A stretch of DNA of 34,012 nucleotides from an uncultured Clostridia bacterium (GCA_934796775.1 CAKVPH010000019.1:1-34012), one strand, 5' to 3'; shown: positions 17,678 through 26,406, counted from the first letter of the stretch. A program made the numbers and translations. The notes: generated from the sequence alone by a model not told the origin.

Positions 17678-18367
17678 TTAACTTTCCTTGTGTGAACAGT
17701 ATAAGGCGTCTATGGCTATCATATTTTTTGTTATGAAAGGTTCAAAATTGGCTTTATCTCCAAATTCTTCGTATGCGTCTGGATTTTGTTCGTGCCACAG
17801 TGCAGAACAATGCCAATGTCCACAAACTATTGTTTTGTTTGGCTCGTAGATTTCATATCTATACATTTCTACTGGGTTTGCCCAGCGAGCCTTGTGCCAA
17901 CGTTCTTTTCTCGCTGTTCGCCAATCACTATCATACAAATAACAATTTTCAACAATCGGTATCCAACCGTGAACGAATATGTAATGTTCTGTTTCATAGT
18001 AATCAATACACATATCTAGAACTTCTTGAAGTTTGGTTAAGTTTGCTATCTTTTTAAGGTCAAATTCACTTATTTGCCACTCTGGATACAAATCAACAAT
18101 TGTTTGTGCGGTGCCATTGCATAGGTCGCCATAATCACTTGAATTTCTTTCAATCATTTGTTCCATCAAGTCTTCATGGTTGCCACGAATAAGAATTACT
18201 TTATCTTTGTGTTTTAGAACAAAATCTATAATTTCTTTTGGTTGGTTTCCTCTATCGAACAAGTCGCCACAAAGAATTATTTTGTGTTCAGGGTTATTCA
18301 AGTCAAAGCCTTTCTCTTTCAAAGCTTTTTGCCATTCATCAAAAAATCTTGAAACAAAATATTTCAT
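17678..18367 (-). CDS. Calcineurin-like metallophosphatase missing its first metal motif
   Basis: The 229-residue protein keeps GDLFDRG (34-40), RGNHE (61-65), FVHGW and CGHWH, the later metal-binding motifs of the PPP/calcineurin-like family. The first motif, D-x-H-G, should lie at the very start (VSDIHG in relatives). Here it reads VSRFFDEW, so three residues including the metal-binding Asp and His seem to be deleted in frame. The ATG follows AAGGAG, and no earlier start exists. Loss of these ligands should abolish or greatly weaken hydrolysis, so it may be a dead enzyme or a sensor that only binds substrate. It lies 9 bp after abiEii and before the YobI-like gene. Confidence 0.8.
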   Translation of the reverse strand: MKYFVSRFFDEWQKALKEKGFDLNNPEHKIILCGDLFDRGNQPKEIIDFVLKHKDKVILIRGNHEDLMEQMIERNSSDYGDLCNGTAQTIVDLYPEWQISEFDLKKIANLTKLQEVLDMCIDYYETEHYIFVHGWIPIVENCYLYDSDWRTARKERWHKARWANPVEMYRYEIYEPNKTIVCGHWHCSALWHEQNPDAYEEFGDKANFEPFITKNMIAIDALYCSHKES

Positions 18368-18376
18368 TTTTTCTCC

Positions 18377-19219
18377 TTAAATAATTTCAATAAAATGTAA
18401 AATAGATTTAATGCTTTTTATTGTATCTTCAAAACTAACATTCTCTACATAAGTATTTTTATTTGAATAATTTTTCCATAGGTTTTGTTGACCCCAATCA
18501 TTTTCAATATCTGCAACTATCTCTTTTGCATTTGTTAAAATATCAGTCGTTTTTCTTTTCGTACAAGTATTTTCAAGTGCTTGCTTTTGAAGATTTTTAT
18601 CAATTCTATCTTTGAACAATTTTTCAAGCAAATACAAATCGTAATAATCTCTCATTCTAGTTCCTAAAATATTTTTAGATAAAATACTTTCTATTTTTTC
18701 TGCAATAATAGTTTCTATTGAATAAGAGCACAATTTTATTGTTTTGTCTTCCAATAAAAGTTTATATCCGTAAACAATTTCTTTTGGAGTTATTGTATCT
18801 CCAGTTGTTATATCCATTTTAAGAGAATCCACAATTTTATCCATATAGACCTTAAACGATAATCTAATACCGGGATATTCAAATTCTTCTCTAATATCTT
18901 GAATTGATGTAAGTTCAAAACAAATATTATCTCCAATGTCTATATTGCAGATTTCCGTAATCATTTTTTCAATTTCATCTTTGGTTAAAGGTTTATTGAT
19001 AATAGAAACATCAATATCTTGAGTCGCTCTTGAAGATAAACCAACCATTGAAGAAATCAAAAGTCCACCTTTTAAAATAAAATTGGTTTTATATTTTGAA
19101 ACGGCAATTCTTGCTAGCATTTGCTCCATAAAATATCTTTTCAAAAGCAATTGTGCATCTATCCCTAAACTTCTTGCCTTATTCTTAATCAAATCCGTTA
19201 ATTGTCTTGATGTATTCAT
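18377..19219 (-). CDS. abiEii: AbiEii/AbiGii-type nucleotidyltransferase toxin
   Basis: The 280-residue protein has the nucleotidyltransferase core of type IV toxin-antitoxin toxins: LKGGLLISSMVGLSSRATQ then DIDVSI (GG at 51-52, D68 and D70) and a third acidic strand in LKMDITTGD. The basic/acidic block YSIETIIAEKIESIL with RMRDYYDLYLL is typical of AbiEii. Toxins of this family transfer nucleotides to tRNA or other targets and arrest growth, stopping phage spread. The ATG overlaps the end of abiEi by 4 nt, so translation is coupled. Confidence 0.9.
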   Translation of the reverse strand: MNTSRQLTDLIKNKARSLGIDAQLLLKRYFMEQMLARIAVSKYKTNFILKGGLLISSMVGLSSRATQDIDVSIINKPLTKDEIEKMITEICNIDIGDNICFELTSIQDIREEFEYPGIRLSFKVYMDKIVDSLKMDITTGDTITPKEIVYGYKLLLEDKTIKLCSYSIETIIAEKIESILSKNILGTRMRDYYDLYLLEKLFKDRIDKNLQKQALENTCTKRKTTDILTNAKEIVADIENDWGQQNLWKNYSNKNTYVENVSFEDTIKSIKSILHFIEII

Positions 19220-19812
19220 AACAAAATCTCCAATTTATCCTTTAATCCTTTTTCAACACCTAGTTCTTTTGCATATTTCAACAATTTTGTTAAATTTTTA
19301 TCTTCCATCTTTAAATATGTTTTTAGACTTTCATTTACAACATATCTATCTCCAACATAATTTTTGGAAAACAAATCACAAATTGTTCTTTCTTTGTCAT
19401 AAATTTGGATATTATTTCCATACATCGTTTTTACTGTGGTTAAACCTAAATCAAATTTGCATTTAGGGACAAAATGAAATTCCAATTTATATTGAGATTT
19501 TAATTGATAAGTATTATTCCCTTGAATTGTTGTAATCGAAAGAGTTAAGGGATTTCTTGTTGTTAGTCCATTGTAATAAGCAGATGTTTCATAAGAATAA
19601 ATTAAATTCTTTGATTTCAATTGAAGAAAATATAATTCATCTTCCATTGTTTCTGGAGTGATATAAATTCCATTTCTAACTTTTTCTAAAACCTTGTCTT
19701 GCACAGCAAAACGAAGATAGTGTTTTGAAATATTATTTTCCACAGCCATCTTTGTTTGAATAATTCCATTGTTTTCTTTTGCAAGTTTTAATAGTTTACT
19801 ATAATCTCTCAT
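19216..19812 (-). CDS. abiEi: AbiEi-type antitoxin/repressor
   Basis: The 198-residue protein starts with a winged-helix domain (KLLKLAKENNGIIQTKMAVE, then VRNGIYIT) and continues with the AbiEi C-terminal domain (SYETSAYYNGLTTRNPL, DKERTICDLF). AbiEi neutralises AbiEii indirectly and represses its own operon. I choose the ATG at 19812, which has AAGGG 7 nt upstream and begins the domain; a longer in-frame ORF would cover the promoter. It is the first gene of an operon with abiEii, the phosphatase and the YobI-like gene. Confidence 0.9.
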   Translation of the reverse strand: MRDYSKLLKLAKENNGIIQTKMAVENNISKHYLRFAVQDKVLEKVRNGIYITPETMEDELYFLQLKSKNLIYSYETSAYYNGLTTRNPLTLSITTIQGNNTYQLKSQYKLEFHFVPKCKFDLGLTTVKTMYGNNIQIYDKERTICDLFSKNYVGDRYVVNESLKTYLKMEDKNLTKLLKYAKELGVEKGLKDKLEILL

Positions 19813-19842
19813 TTCATAACCCTTATGCACTTTTTTTCTAAA

Positions 19843-19884
19843 ATTATAAGTGTTTATAGAAAAAAAGTCAATAAATATATAAAC
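19843..19884 (-). promoter_or_regulatory. Promoter and likely operator of the abiE operon
   Basis: On the minus strand -35 TTGACT (19866-19871) and -10 TATAAT (19843-19848) are 17 bp apart, near consensus. GTTTATA (19852-19858) and TATAAAC (19878-19884) are inverted around the -35, a fitting AbiEi site. Confidence 0.7.
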
Positions 19885-19934
19885 ATTTCCTATAAAGTTC
19901 ACAAAAGTTTTAGGCAGTTTTATATAGTTTTAGA

Positions 19935-20003
19935 ACACCTAATTTCACTAAATTTTTGCAATTAGGTGTAAAAAAGTGTAGTAAACTAAAATTTTACTAC
20001 ACT
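19935..20003 (-). terminator. Two tandem hairpins insulating the abiE promoter
   Basis: AGTGTAGTAAA (19975-19985) pairs perfectly with TTTACTACACT (19993-20003) and on the minus strand is followed by T6, a good terminator. Next comes ACACCTAATT/AATTAGGTGT (19935-19944, 19960-19969). No supported gene was found in 20004-20273; the minus strand there reads as broken frames. Confidence 0.65.
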
Positions 20004-20273
20004 AATTGATTTTTAATATCTTAAATTCACTTATTTTATGGGCGATATGGGAGATAGAGCGAAACTCTTGGATTTTAGAGCAGAGTTTTGGTAAAGCTCC
20101 GTTCATTTCTTACATTTTATTTTTGTCCAAAATATTGTATGGAATTACACATTCAATAAAAGATGTTTCAAAATGGAATATGCCCTTTCCATTTTTTATT
20201 ATAGTAGGAATTCCTTTGCTAGATTGTTCAATAAAGTGTATTTTGGTAATATTTTCGCTAAATCAATTTCTTG

Positions 20274-20414
20274 TTATTTAATTAGTGGCATACCATATTT
20301 ACTAGTTGTTTTAAATTTATTTCTAACTAGTTTAAGTTTTTTCGTTAACTTTTCTTTTTCATATTCAGTTTTTTCTTGCGTTAAATTGTTATCAACTTCA
20401 TATTTTTCCTTCAT
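20274..20414 (-). CDS. Small ORF, possible truncated DUF4417-like N-terminus
   Basis: It encodes 46 residues, with AAGGAG 5 nt before the ATG. The sequence is Lys/Glu-rich and ends SKYGMPLIK before TAA. In the same frame after the stop one reads QEIDLAKILPKY, which resembles the continuation I remember for DUF4417 proteins. It may be the start of such a gene broken by a nonsense mutation, with further stops downstream. Recognition is weak; it might be a real short peptide. Confidence 0.3.
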   Translation of the reverse strand: MKEKYEVDNNLTQEKTEYEKEKLTKKLKLVRNKFKTTSKYGMPLIK

Positions 20415-20432
20415 AAAAACTCCTTACAAAAA

Positions 20433-20468
20433 AAATCATAGGTTAAATTAATTCAACTTATGATTTTT
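20433..20468 (-). terminator. Terminator after the CPCC genes
   Basis: AAAAATCATA.GTT and AAC.TATGATTTTT pair around a short AT loop. On the minus strand a run of eight T follows. It ends the operon that starts near 25179. Confidence 0.7.
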
Positions 20469-20525
20469 ATAATTTTTTTCATAATATTTTCTTGCCAAAT
20501 CAATCGCTTTAAAGCAGTTTATTTA
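20448..20525 (-). pseudogene. Vestigial CPCC-protein C-terminus
   Basis: Directly after the stop of the gene at 20526, the same frame reads NCFKAIDLARKYYEKNYKN. It resembles that gene's own end, NNRFYAIEKSQEYFDKF. It looks like the tail of a third tandem copy whose front was deleted. Confidence 0.35.
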
Positions 20526-20819
20526 TTATTTTAAAAATTTGTCAAAATACTCTTGAGATTTTTCTATCGCATAAAATCTATTGTTTTTAAGATTTGCCAA
20601 TAAGTCTTCTTTATTTTCTTCCCAAAATTTCTTATATTGGTTAAAACTCATATGATTTGCCCCGCCCATATAATCTGGCTGTTCGTTTTGAATATCATCA
20701 CCTTCCCAACCACAATATGGGCAAATGTCATGTAAATTATAAATGTTTCCCAAACCACATACTTTACATTTATATGGTGTGATTGCATTTTCTTCATTAT
20801 TTTTTATATTTTCTTTCAT
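20526..20819 (-). CDS. Cys-rich CPCC-type protein
   Basis: The 97-residue protein has CKVCGLG (about 19-25), ICPYCGWEGDD and PDYMGGANHMSFNQYKKFW, the layout of the Cys_rich_CPCC family. The two CxxC pairs probably bind zinc. The function of the family is not known. The ribosome site is weak, which suggests read-through or coupling from the paralogue upstream. It is the downstream member of a tandem pair and the last complete gene before the terminator at 20433. Confidence 0.7.
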   Translation of the reverse strand: MKENIKNNEENAITPYKCKVCGLGNIYNLHDICPYCGWEGDDIQNEQPDYMGGANHMSFNQYKKFWEENKEDLLANLKNNRFYAIEKSQEYFDKFLK

Positions 20820-20832
20820 AACTTTTTTCTCA

Positions 20833-21184
20833 TTATTTTTTGTGACTATTTATTGTATTTATTTGTTCTTTGCTATAACTACCATAAATAGAAGAATTTT
20901 CCTCAAATATTTGTTTTATAAAACCATATTTTCCAAATTTCTTATTTTTTATAATTTCTTTATTGTTTTCCCAAACTTTTTTATATTGGTTAAAAGATAA
21001 GATACTTGGACCACCAAAGCAATCAGAATGTTGATAAAGTATATCACAATCTTGCCAACCGCAAATAGGACATATTTCTTGCGAATTTTCTATCAATCCC
21101 TCACCACATATTTTACATTTATATGGCGGATATCCTTTTTTTTATTTTAATTTCATTAATTTCAATATCGCTAATATTTTTCAT
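20833..21184 (-). pseudogene. CPCC-type paralogue with a poly-A frameshift
   Basis: A start ATG (21182-21184) with AAAGGAA opens MKNISDIEINEIKIKK, which then leaves frame at a run of eight A (21136-21143 as T). One base fewer continues as GYPPYKCKICGEGL and the CPCC domain (ICPICGWQDCD, CFGGPSILSFNQYKKVW). Span 352 nt is one base over a multiple of three. Without the shift only a shorter internal start lacking the first CxxC pair would be possible. It could be decay, slippage-based switching or a base-calling error. Confidence 0.6.
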
Positions 21185-21187
21185 AAT

Positions 21188-21356
21188 TTATTCCTTTATT
21201 TCAGTTCCATTTTCATTTATTAATAATCTGTCAAATGCTTTTGAGCCACCTTCAAGGTAATAATAAGTTTTAATTTTACCAAATCTTGAAAATATAGCAA
21301 ATTTATATATTTTTTTATTAAACGTATAAATTAGGGTTGTAAAGAAATAAAGCCCC
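21188..21356 (-). pseudogene. Possible remnant of a short gene after the DUF262 pair
   Basis: The minus-strand frame reads KFAIFSRFGKIKTYYYLEGG, then SKAFDRLLINENG and a TAA 3 nt before the CPCC paralogue start. It looks like real protein sequence, but no start codon with a ribosome site is visible. It may be a decayed gene. Confidence 0.3.
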
Positions 21357-23402
21357 CTATTTAACCATATTATTTTCTAGTAAATATTCATATATTTCAC
21401 TCAAAACATTATCTTTAATATCAAAAGACTTTATTAAGTTATTATCCATATCAAAAATTTGTAGTTGATTAGCATTTTGTTTAATAATAATCTTTTCCTT
21501 TTCATTCTTTATAAATCTATCGCCATCTGTTCCTAGTTTACCATCTGGATTAAATTCTATTTTACCATTCAATTTATGAACAATATATTGCAAATAAACA
21601 TTTAAATTTTTACCTGTTGAACTTTTATTTCGTATGATAATAACTTCGTTATTGTTGTGCTTTATTCTTAAAAAGTCTTTTGACATATCTTCAAACAATT
21701 CTGGACAATTAATAAAACAATATCGCCAATCATCTATCGTAATATTTGCTTTTTGTGATTCTAATATATCATTAAGTTGATTTTCTATTGGTTTATCAAT
21801 ATCAATTCTATCTAAAAATTCTTTTATAAAACCACTATCGTTTAAAAACAATCTTCTAATACTTGGTGTTCTTGTTGATTCTTTAGGGTCATCTACACAA
21901 AATGTCTTATAGTCACCAACTGATATTGTATAATCCTTTATAGAAAGCAATGTTCTTCTTAATAATTGATTATTTGAGTAATTTGATTTTTTACCATCAA
22001 AGAAAATTTCAATCTTTTCCCAATATCTTTTAAACAGCTCAATATCCCCATTTTTATCTAATTCTGACATTTTTAGAGCAGAACCAATTTGTCCATCAAA
22101 ATATTCATTACTTTCTGCAGATTTTATAGCTTCTAAAAATGATACATTATTTTTAATAATTCTTGCTTTTTGCTGTTCTTCGCTTTTCTGATACCCATTA
22201 AACCCTTTAATTTCGCCTACATCACATTTTGATAGATATTCTATTATATCTTCGGAATTTGCTATTATTGTATCTATTCCAATTTCACAATTTGATAATA
22301 TCTCATCTTTATCAATTTGAGTATTTGCAATTAAATTATGAATAACACGCATGCAAGCCTCAAATTTGGTGTTATCTCTACATTTTTGAATGAATTTATA
22401 TATAAAATAAAAATAAGTTTTATTTACATAATTAATTTCATTTAATGTATCTAAGGTAATGTTTTTTATCATTTGCGATACATTATCTGAGCTCATATAA
22501 TTCAATAATGTTAAAATATTGTCATAAATATCATTATTTATATTTTCCAAATAGTTGCTTTTTTCTATATCTATTTTTTCACTTATAAAAACTAATTTGA
22601 AAAAATTATGATAAATTTCATCAACTTTTTGAATTCCATTCTCCTTATATTTGGAATATAAATAATTCCAAATTAATTCATACCAACTACCATCAATTTT
22701 TTTTGTGAACTCTTCCAACTTATCGTACTTAATTTTTACTGCTCGTTCAATCAATTGAGCTTTAAAATTCTCAAATGAATTCAATATTTTCCCTCTTGAA
22801 TTTAATTTGATATACAACTCATTGGCATTGCCATACTTCTCATCTAATTCTATGAATTGAAAAGTAATTGGGCATTTTTCAGATTTAAGTTTTTCATCTA
22901 ACTCTACTACATCTTTAAATTTTACACTAATACTATCAAGAATACTTTTGACAGATTTTACTGTTGGGTCGTATGACCAATTAACATTATACCAATAAGC
23001 ATTTTCTATAATTTGCGATGGCTTTTTAACATTGTTAAATATTTGACTTTTATTTTTAATAAGACTATTTATAAAATCATTTGATGAATTTCTTGCCTTA
23101 TAATAAAATTTATTTAAAATGTTATCATTACTATTTCTAAAAGCATATAAATACAACATAAACAATGTTGTCAATCTCTGTTGACCATCAATTGGGTAAA
23201 ATGTATCGTTTTCAATTTTCCCATATATAAAGTTGAAATCAACTACACTTTGGTTTTGTATAGCATTATATATATCAGTCAATATACTTTCACTAATAAC
23301 TTTATTGCTTCCCTGAACATAATCCCTTTGTATTAAAGGAATAACAACATTATATTTTGATAATAATTGATACAAATTATTTGGTATATTATTATTTTTC
23401 AT
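21357..23402 (-). CDS. DUF262 protein (GmrS-like), partner of the next gene
   Basis: The 681-residue protein has the ParB/Srx-like DUF262 N-terminus: IPLIQRDYVQG (21-31) and the nucleotide-handling motif DGQQRLTTLF (72-81). The long helical middle fits the family. No HNH motif is visible; the C-terminus forms strands (NNEVIIIRNKSSTGKNLNVY) that resemble a DUF4268-like or DNA-contact domain, uncertain. DUF262 enzymes of the GmrSD group use NTP and cut modified DNA. Here it starts 1 bp after the stop of the HNH-bearing DUF262 gene, with GGAG inside that gene, so the two are probably made together and may form one complex. Confidence 0.75.
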   Translation of the reverse strand: MKNNNIPNNLYQLLSKYNVVIPLIQRDYVQGSNKVISESILTDIYNAIQNQSVVDFNFIYGKIENDTFYPIDGQQRLTTLFMLYLYAFRNSNDNILNKFYYKARNSSNDFINSLIKNKSQIFNNVKKPSQIIENAYWYNVNWSYDPTVKSVKSILDSISVKFKDVVELDEKLKSEKCPITFQFIELDEKYGNANELYIKLNSRGKILNSFENFKAQLIERAVKIKYDKLEEFTKKIDGSWYELIWNYLYSKYKENGIQKVDEIYHNFFKLVFISEKIDIEKSNYLENINNDIYDNILTLLNYMSSDNVSQMIKNITLDTLNEINYVNKTYFYFIYKFIQKCRDNTKFEACMRVIHNLIANTQIDKDEILSNCEIGIDTIIANSEDIIEYLSKCDVGEIKGFNGYQKSEEQQKARIIKNNVSFLEAIKSAESNEYFDGQIGSALKMSELDKNGDIELFKRYWEKIEIFFDGKKSNYSNNQLLRRTLLSIKDYTISVGDYKTFCVDDPKESTRTPSIRRLFLNDSGFIKEFLDRIDIDKPIENQLNDILESQKANITIDDWRYCFINCPELFEDMSKDFLRIKHNNNEVIIIRNKSSTGKNLNVYLQYIVHKLNGKIEFNPDGKLGTDGDRFIKNEKEKIIIKQNANQLQIFDMDNNLIKSFDIKDNVLSEIYEYLLENNMVK

Positions 23403-23403
23403 T

Positions 23404-24948
23404 TTATTTATCTCCTAATAGGAATTCTTTGATAATGTTTTTGATTTCTGCCACATAACATTGCTTATCATCCTCATTCCAATCTTTCATATCTTTGACA
23501 TTTTCAGTATATTGTTTTAGGAAAACATTTTTTGTGCATAATGGAATAAATTGACCATATTTTTCTTTTTCGATAATAATGGCTCTTTTTTCATTAAATG
23601 GTTTATCTTTATATGCTCTATTGGTGCCACTATCTAATAGTGTTAAATTTTGAATTAAGTTATCAGCTTCAGCGGAACTATCATTTGTTGCATGGATATG
23701 TTCAATATCCCAGCTATTTTTCTTATAAATTTCAAACGAAAATCTATATTGTTTTTCACTTCTTAAAATTAATGTTGCAATATTAAATAGTAATAATAAT
23801 TTTCTTATTTTTACTTTATCATCATAAGCATACTCTGAAATTTCTTCAATATCATCATTATTATTAATGTTTAAGTTATTTTTTATTTCTTTTATAAAAA
23901 ATTCCCTAATATCACTCTTGTTTTTTTGATAAGTCGCTTTAATATATTCCTTAATTTTTTCTTGTGAAGTCTTTTTACTTTTTATAGCCAACAAAAAGCC
24001 TATCATGTGATAATTATCAATATCATTGTACCAGTTAGAAATATTTGAATTTATATTTTTAATTTCTGTCCATATTTCATCTGGAGTTAGCAACTTTTTC
24101 TTTAACGCCTTGTATACAACGATAAATTCAAAATACTTTTGTTCTTTTAATACTTTTAAATCCTTATCTGCATTTATCCTATCAGCATAAATATCAAATA
24201 AAAGCTCAATTCGGTTATTATCCTTAGCATCATTACATAGAAAATACCACAGACTCTCGTTTTGTAAGTTTTGTTCTATTAAATCCCATTCATAGGCTAT
24301 TCTGTATTGCTTATCTTTATCTTCAATACTTGTTAATAGCAAAGCTTTTATTAACTCTGAACTTGTTAAAGGAATTTTACCAATATTAACTTTCCTAAAC
24401 AATTCCATTGAATCTGTGCCGCTATCTACATTGTAAAAAATAACAAAAACATTTTCTTTTAGAAATTTATCTATGTTATCACCCAATTCTTGTTTTTTCT
24501 CATCAATTGGTTTACCAAACCATCCACTGATTGTGTCATATGCTTTGCGCATATAATAAAAGTCAGGTGTATCCATAAAAGAATTACTAGTATTAATATT
24601 TTCAAGAAAATTTTTGCTATCTTGCCTTGTTTCATACTCTATTGTATAATACTCTTTTAATGATTTATTAGGTATTAAAGTTGATACGAATTTCATTATA
24701 AGATAAATAGTTGTCAATCTTTGTTGACCATCAATTACCTCGTAACAATTATTTTTATTCTCAATCTTTTTAACAATTAATGGCTGTAAACAGTATTTTG
24801 TATCATGAGTTTTTTCTGTTAATTGTTTTAAATCATCAAGAAGTTCACGCACCTCGAATTTCGTCCACCTATACCCCCTTTGATATGATGGAATAAAAAA
24901 TTCCATTGATAATAATTCACTAATTTTTTTTAATTCAGGTTGTTGCAT
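23404..24948 (-). CDS. DUF262-DUF1524 nuclease (GmrSD-like type IV restriction)
   Basis: The 514-residue protein has IPSYQRGYRW (19-28) and DGQQRLTT (73-80) of DUF262, and at the C-terminus a DUF1524 HNH site: DIEHIHA (414-420), NLTLLDSGTNRAYKDKPF with N443 and K447 placed as expected. This is the fused GmrSD layout, known for NTP-dependent cutting of modified phage DNA. The two-gene arrangement with a second, HNH-less DUF262 protein is less common. It lies 18 bp after a small Cys-rich gene and downstream of a WYL regulator, the usual setting for a defence operon. Confidence 0.85.
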   Translation of the reverse strand: MQQPELKKISELLSMEFFIPSYQRGYRWTKFEVRELLDDLKQLTEKTHDTKYCLQPLIVKKIENKNNCYEVIDGQQRLTTIYLIMKFVSTLIPNKSLKEYYTIEYETRQDSKNFLENINTSNSFMDTPDFYYMRKAYDTISGWFGKPIDEKKQELGDNIDKFLKENVFVIFYNVDSGTDSMELFRKVNIGKIPLTSSELIKALLLTSIEDKDKQYRIAYEWDLIEQNLQNESLWYFLCNDAKDNNRIELLFDIYADRINADKDLKVLKEQKYFEFIVVYKALKKKLLTPDEIWTEIKNINSNISNWYNDIDNYHMIGFLLAIKSKKTSQEKIKEYIKATYQKNKSDIREFFIKEIKNNLNINNNDDIEEISEYAYDDKVKIRKLLLLFNIATLILRSEKQYRFSFEIYKKNSWDIEHIHATNDSSAEADNLIQNLTLLDSGTNRAYKDKPFNEKRAIIIEKEKYGQFIPLCTKNVFLKQYTENVKDMKDWNEDDKQCYVAEIKNIIKEFLLGDK

Positions 24949-24966
24949 TTTAATATTCCTTATTTA

Positions 24967-25179
24967 TTATTTCTTTATTGCTGGATGTCTTTCAAATGCA
25001 GGACATTGACCATTCCAAGGACACATTTGATTGTAATAACCTTTTTGATTAACACATTTGCCTTTTTCGCAAAAATCGTCAATCTCTGCCCATCCAAAAA
25101 ATCCATCAATTTCCCTATTTCCAGCCCAGTACGCACAATTTGCACACCAATTTGCTGATTTCATTACAGGTGTTGACAT
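24967..25179 (-). CDS. Small Cys-rich protein, first gene of the DUF262 operon
   Basis: I use the ATG at 25179 (70 residues), 9 nt after AAAGGAG, instead of the longer in-frame ORF to 25212. Six cysteines are spaced NWCANCAYW, CEKGKC, MCPWNGQC, suggesting a metal site. I know similar short proteins from Bacillota genomes, but no function. It ends 18 bp before the DUF262-HNH gene. Its position suggests an accessory role in that system, though it could be a passenger. The 102 bp upstream show no convincing promoter beyond TTGACG near 25235. Confidence 0.6.
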   Translation of the reverse strand: MSTPVMKSANWCANCAYWAGNREIDGFFGWAEIDDFCEKGKCVNQKGYYNQMCPWNGQCPAFERHPAIKK

Positions 25180-25281
25180 ATATAATACTCCTTTGTAACT
25201 CAATTTTATCAAACGATATGCGCGTTAAAACATACACACCGTCAAAAACTTTGCATTTAAAATATTTGCTATTTTATTACT

Positions 25282-26319
25282 TTAAATATATTTCTTTTCC
25301 ATATTATCTATGATGCCTTTAATTTTTTCTCTTGTTGAAACTGGTTCTAGCAATTCTATTGATTCACCGTATTGTAAACACCAATAGATAATTGCTTGTT
25401 CGTTTCCATGAATATCCGCATAAATTTTATTATCGTGTTTATCTTGATAGATTTTTGCATTTTCTCCAAACCAGTCTTGCACATAAGATATTGTATATTC
25501 GTCATCTATTTTTATCTTTGCATTAATAATGGCTTTATTTGAAAACATATAAATATTTTCATTTGTATATTTTGAAATATCAAAACCTTTTTCGCAACCA
25601 TCTAAGTTTTTTATTGGTTTAATATCTTCATCAAGAATTTCGACATCGGACATTCGTTCTATTCTATAATTTGCAATATCATTAAAGTAGTTATTATTAC
25701 AAACTAAATAATATCTTCCTTGATTATTAACCAAATAATATGGACTTGCAACCAGTATCCTATTTTTCATTTTCTCATTTTTTAAAGCATCTAAATAATA
25801 ACGGTTGTACTTAAATTTTATTTTCTTGCCCTTTTCTATTGCATCTAAAATAATATCCAAATTGTAAAAGATAAGTTCATTATCAGTTCTCGTCATTTCC
25901 CCACTTTTAGATATATAATGAAAACTCTTTCTATCTTCTTTGTTTAAAAATCTTTGCAATTTTCTTGTTAGTTCTTGTGCTTGCTTTGAGTCTATACTTC
26001 TACTAGAAAATATTGCATCGATTAAAAATGCTATTTCGCTTTTTCCAAACATTCTTGAAAGAAGAAACGCCCCATCACCCTTTTCACTATTAACATATAT
26101 TCCATAAGGTTTACCGAGATAATTTATATCATCAATACATTCACGAATATTTTTCCTTTCAATATGAATATCATAAAGTGTACTTAATTTATCTTGAATC
26201 TCCGTATGTTTTAAGTGGTTATTCTCATTAGTATAATCATTAAGAATTTCAAATACTCTAAAACGAGTAAATCTTTTTCTTTGTCCTTCATAAATAGGCT
26301 TTGAATCTTTTATAGGCAT
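25282..26319 (-). CDS. WYL-domain transcriptional regulator
   Basis: The 345-residue protein has a winged-helix N-terminus (RFRVFEILNDYTNENN, then HTEIQDKLSTLYDI) and a WYL domain (residues about 150-240: KKIKFKYNRYYLD, SPYYLVNNQGRYYLVCNN, ANYRIERM), followed by a WCX-like end. WYL regulators often control defence operons (BrxR, CapW groups), sensing nucleic acid or nucleotide ligands. It lies just upstream of the Cys-rich/DUF262 genes, 102 bp away on the same strand, so it most likely represses them or itself. AAGGAGAGG precedes the ATG at 26319. Confidence 0.85.
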   Translation of the reverse strand: MPIKDSKPIYEGQRKRFTRFRVFEILNDYTNENNHLKHTEIQDKLSTLYDIHIERKNIRECIDDINYLGKPYGIYVNSEKGDGAFLLSRMFGKSEIAFLIDAIFSSRSIDSKQAQELTRKLQRFLNKEDRKSFHYISKSGEMTRTDNELIFYNLDIILDAIEKGKKIKFKYNRYYLDALKNEKMKNRILVASPYYLVNNQGRYYLVCNNNYFNDIANYRIERMSDVEILDEDIKPIKNLDGCEKGFDISKYTNENIYMFSNKAIINAKIKIDDEYTISYVQDWFGENAKIYQDKHDNKIYADIHGNEQAIIYWCLQYGESIELLEPVSTREKIKGIIDNMEKKYI

Positions 26320-26353
26320 TGTCCTCTCCTTTATTGTATAATATGACTAGTTA

Positions 26354-26390
26354 GTTATAACATATATTTGATAAAACTACAAATATTTGA
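26354..26390 (-). promoter_or_regulatory. Promoter of the WYL gene with a direct repeat
   Basis: -35 TTGTAG (26377-26382) and -10 TATAAC (26354-26359) are 17 bp apart on the minus strand. ATATTTGA occurs at 26364-26371 and 26383-26390, overlapping the promoter, a possible regulator site. Confidence 0.45.
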
Positions 26391-26406
26391 AGGAAATGTA
26401 CAAAAA

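Noticed and set aside
19083..19466. 127-residue + strand ORF
   Set aside because: It is antisense to the recognised abiEi and abiEii genes.
20006..20281. 91-residue hydrophobic + strand ORF
   Set aside because: Hydrophobicity comes from reading AT-rich sequence antisense; no ribosome site.
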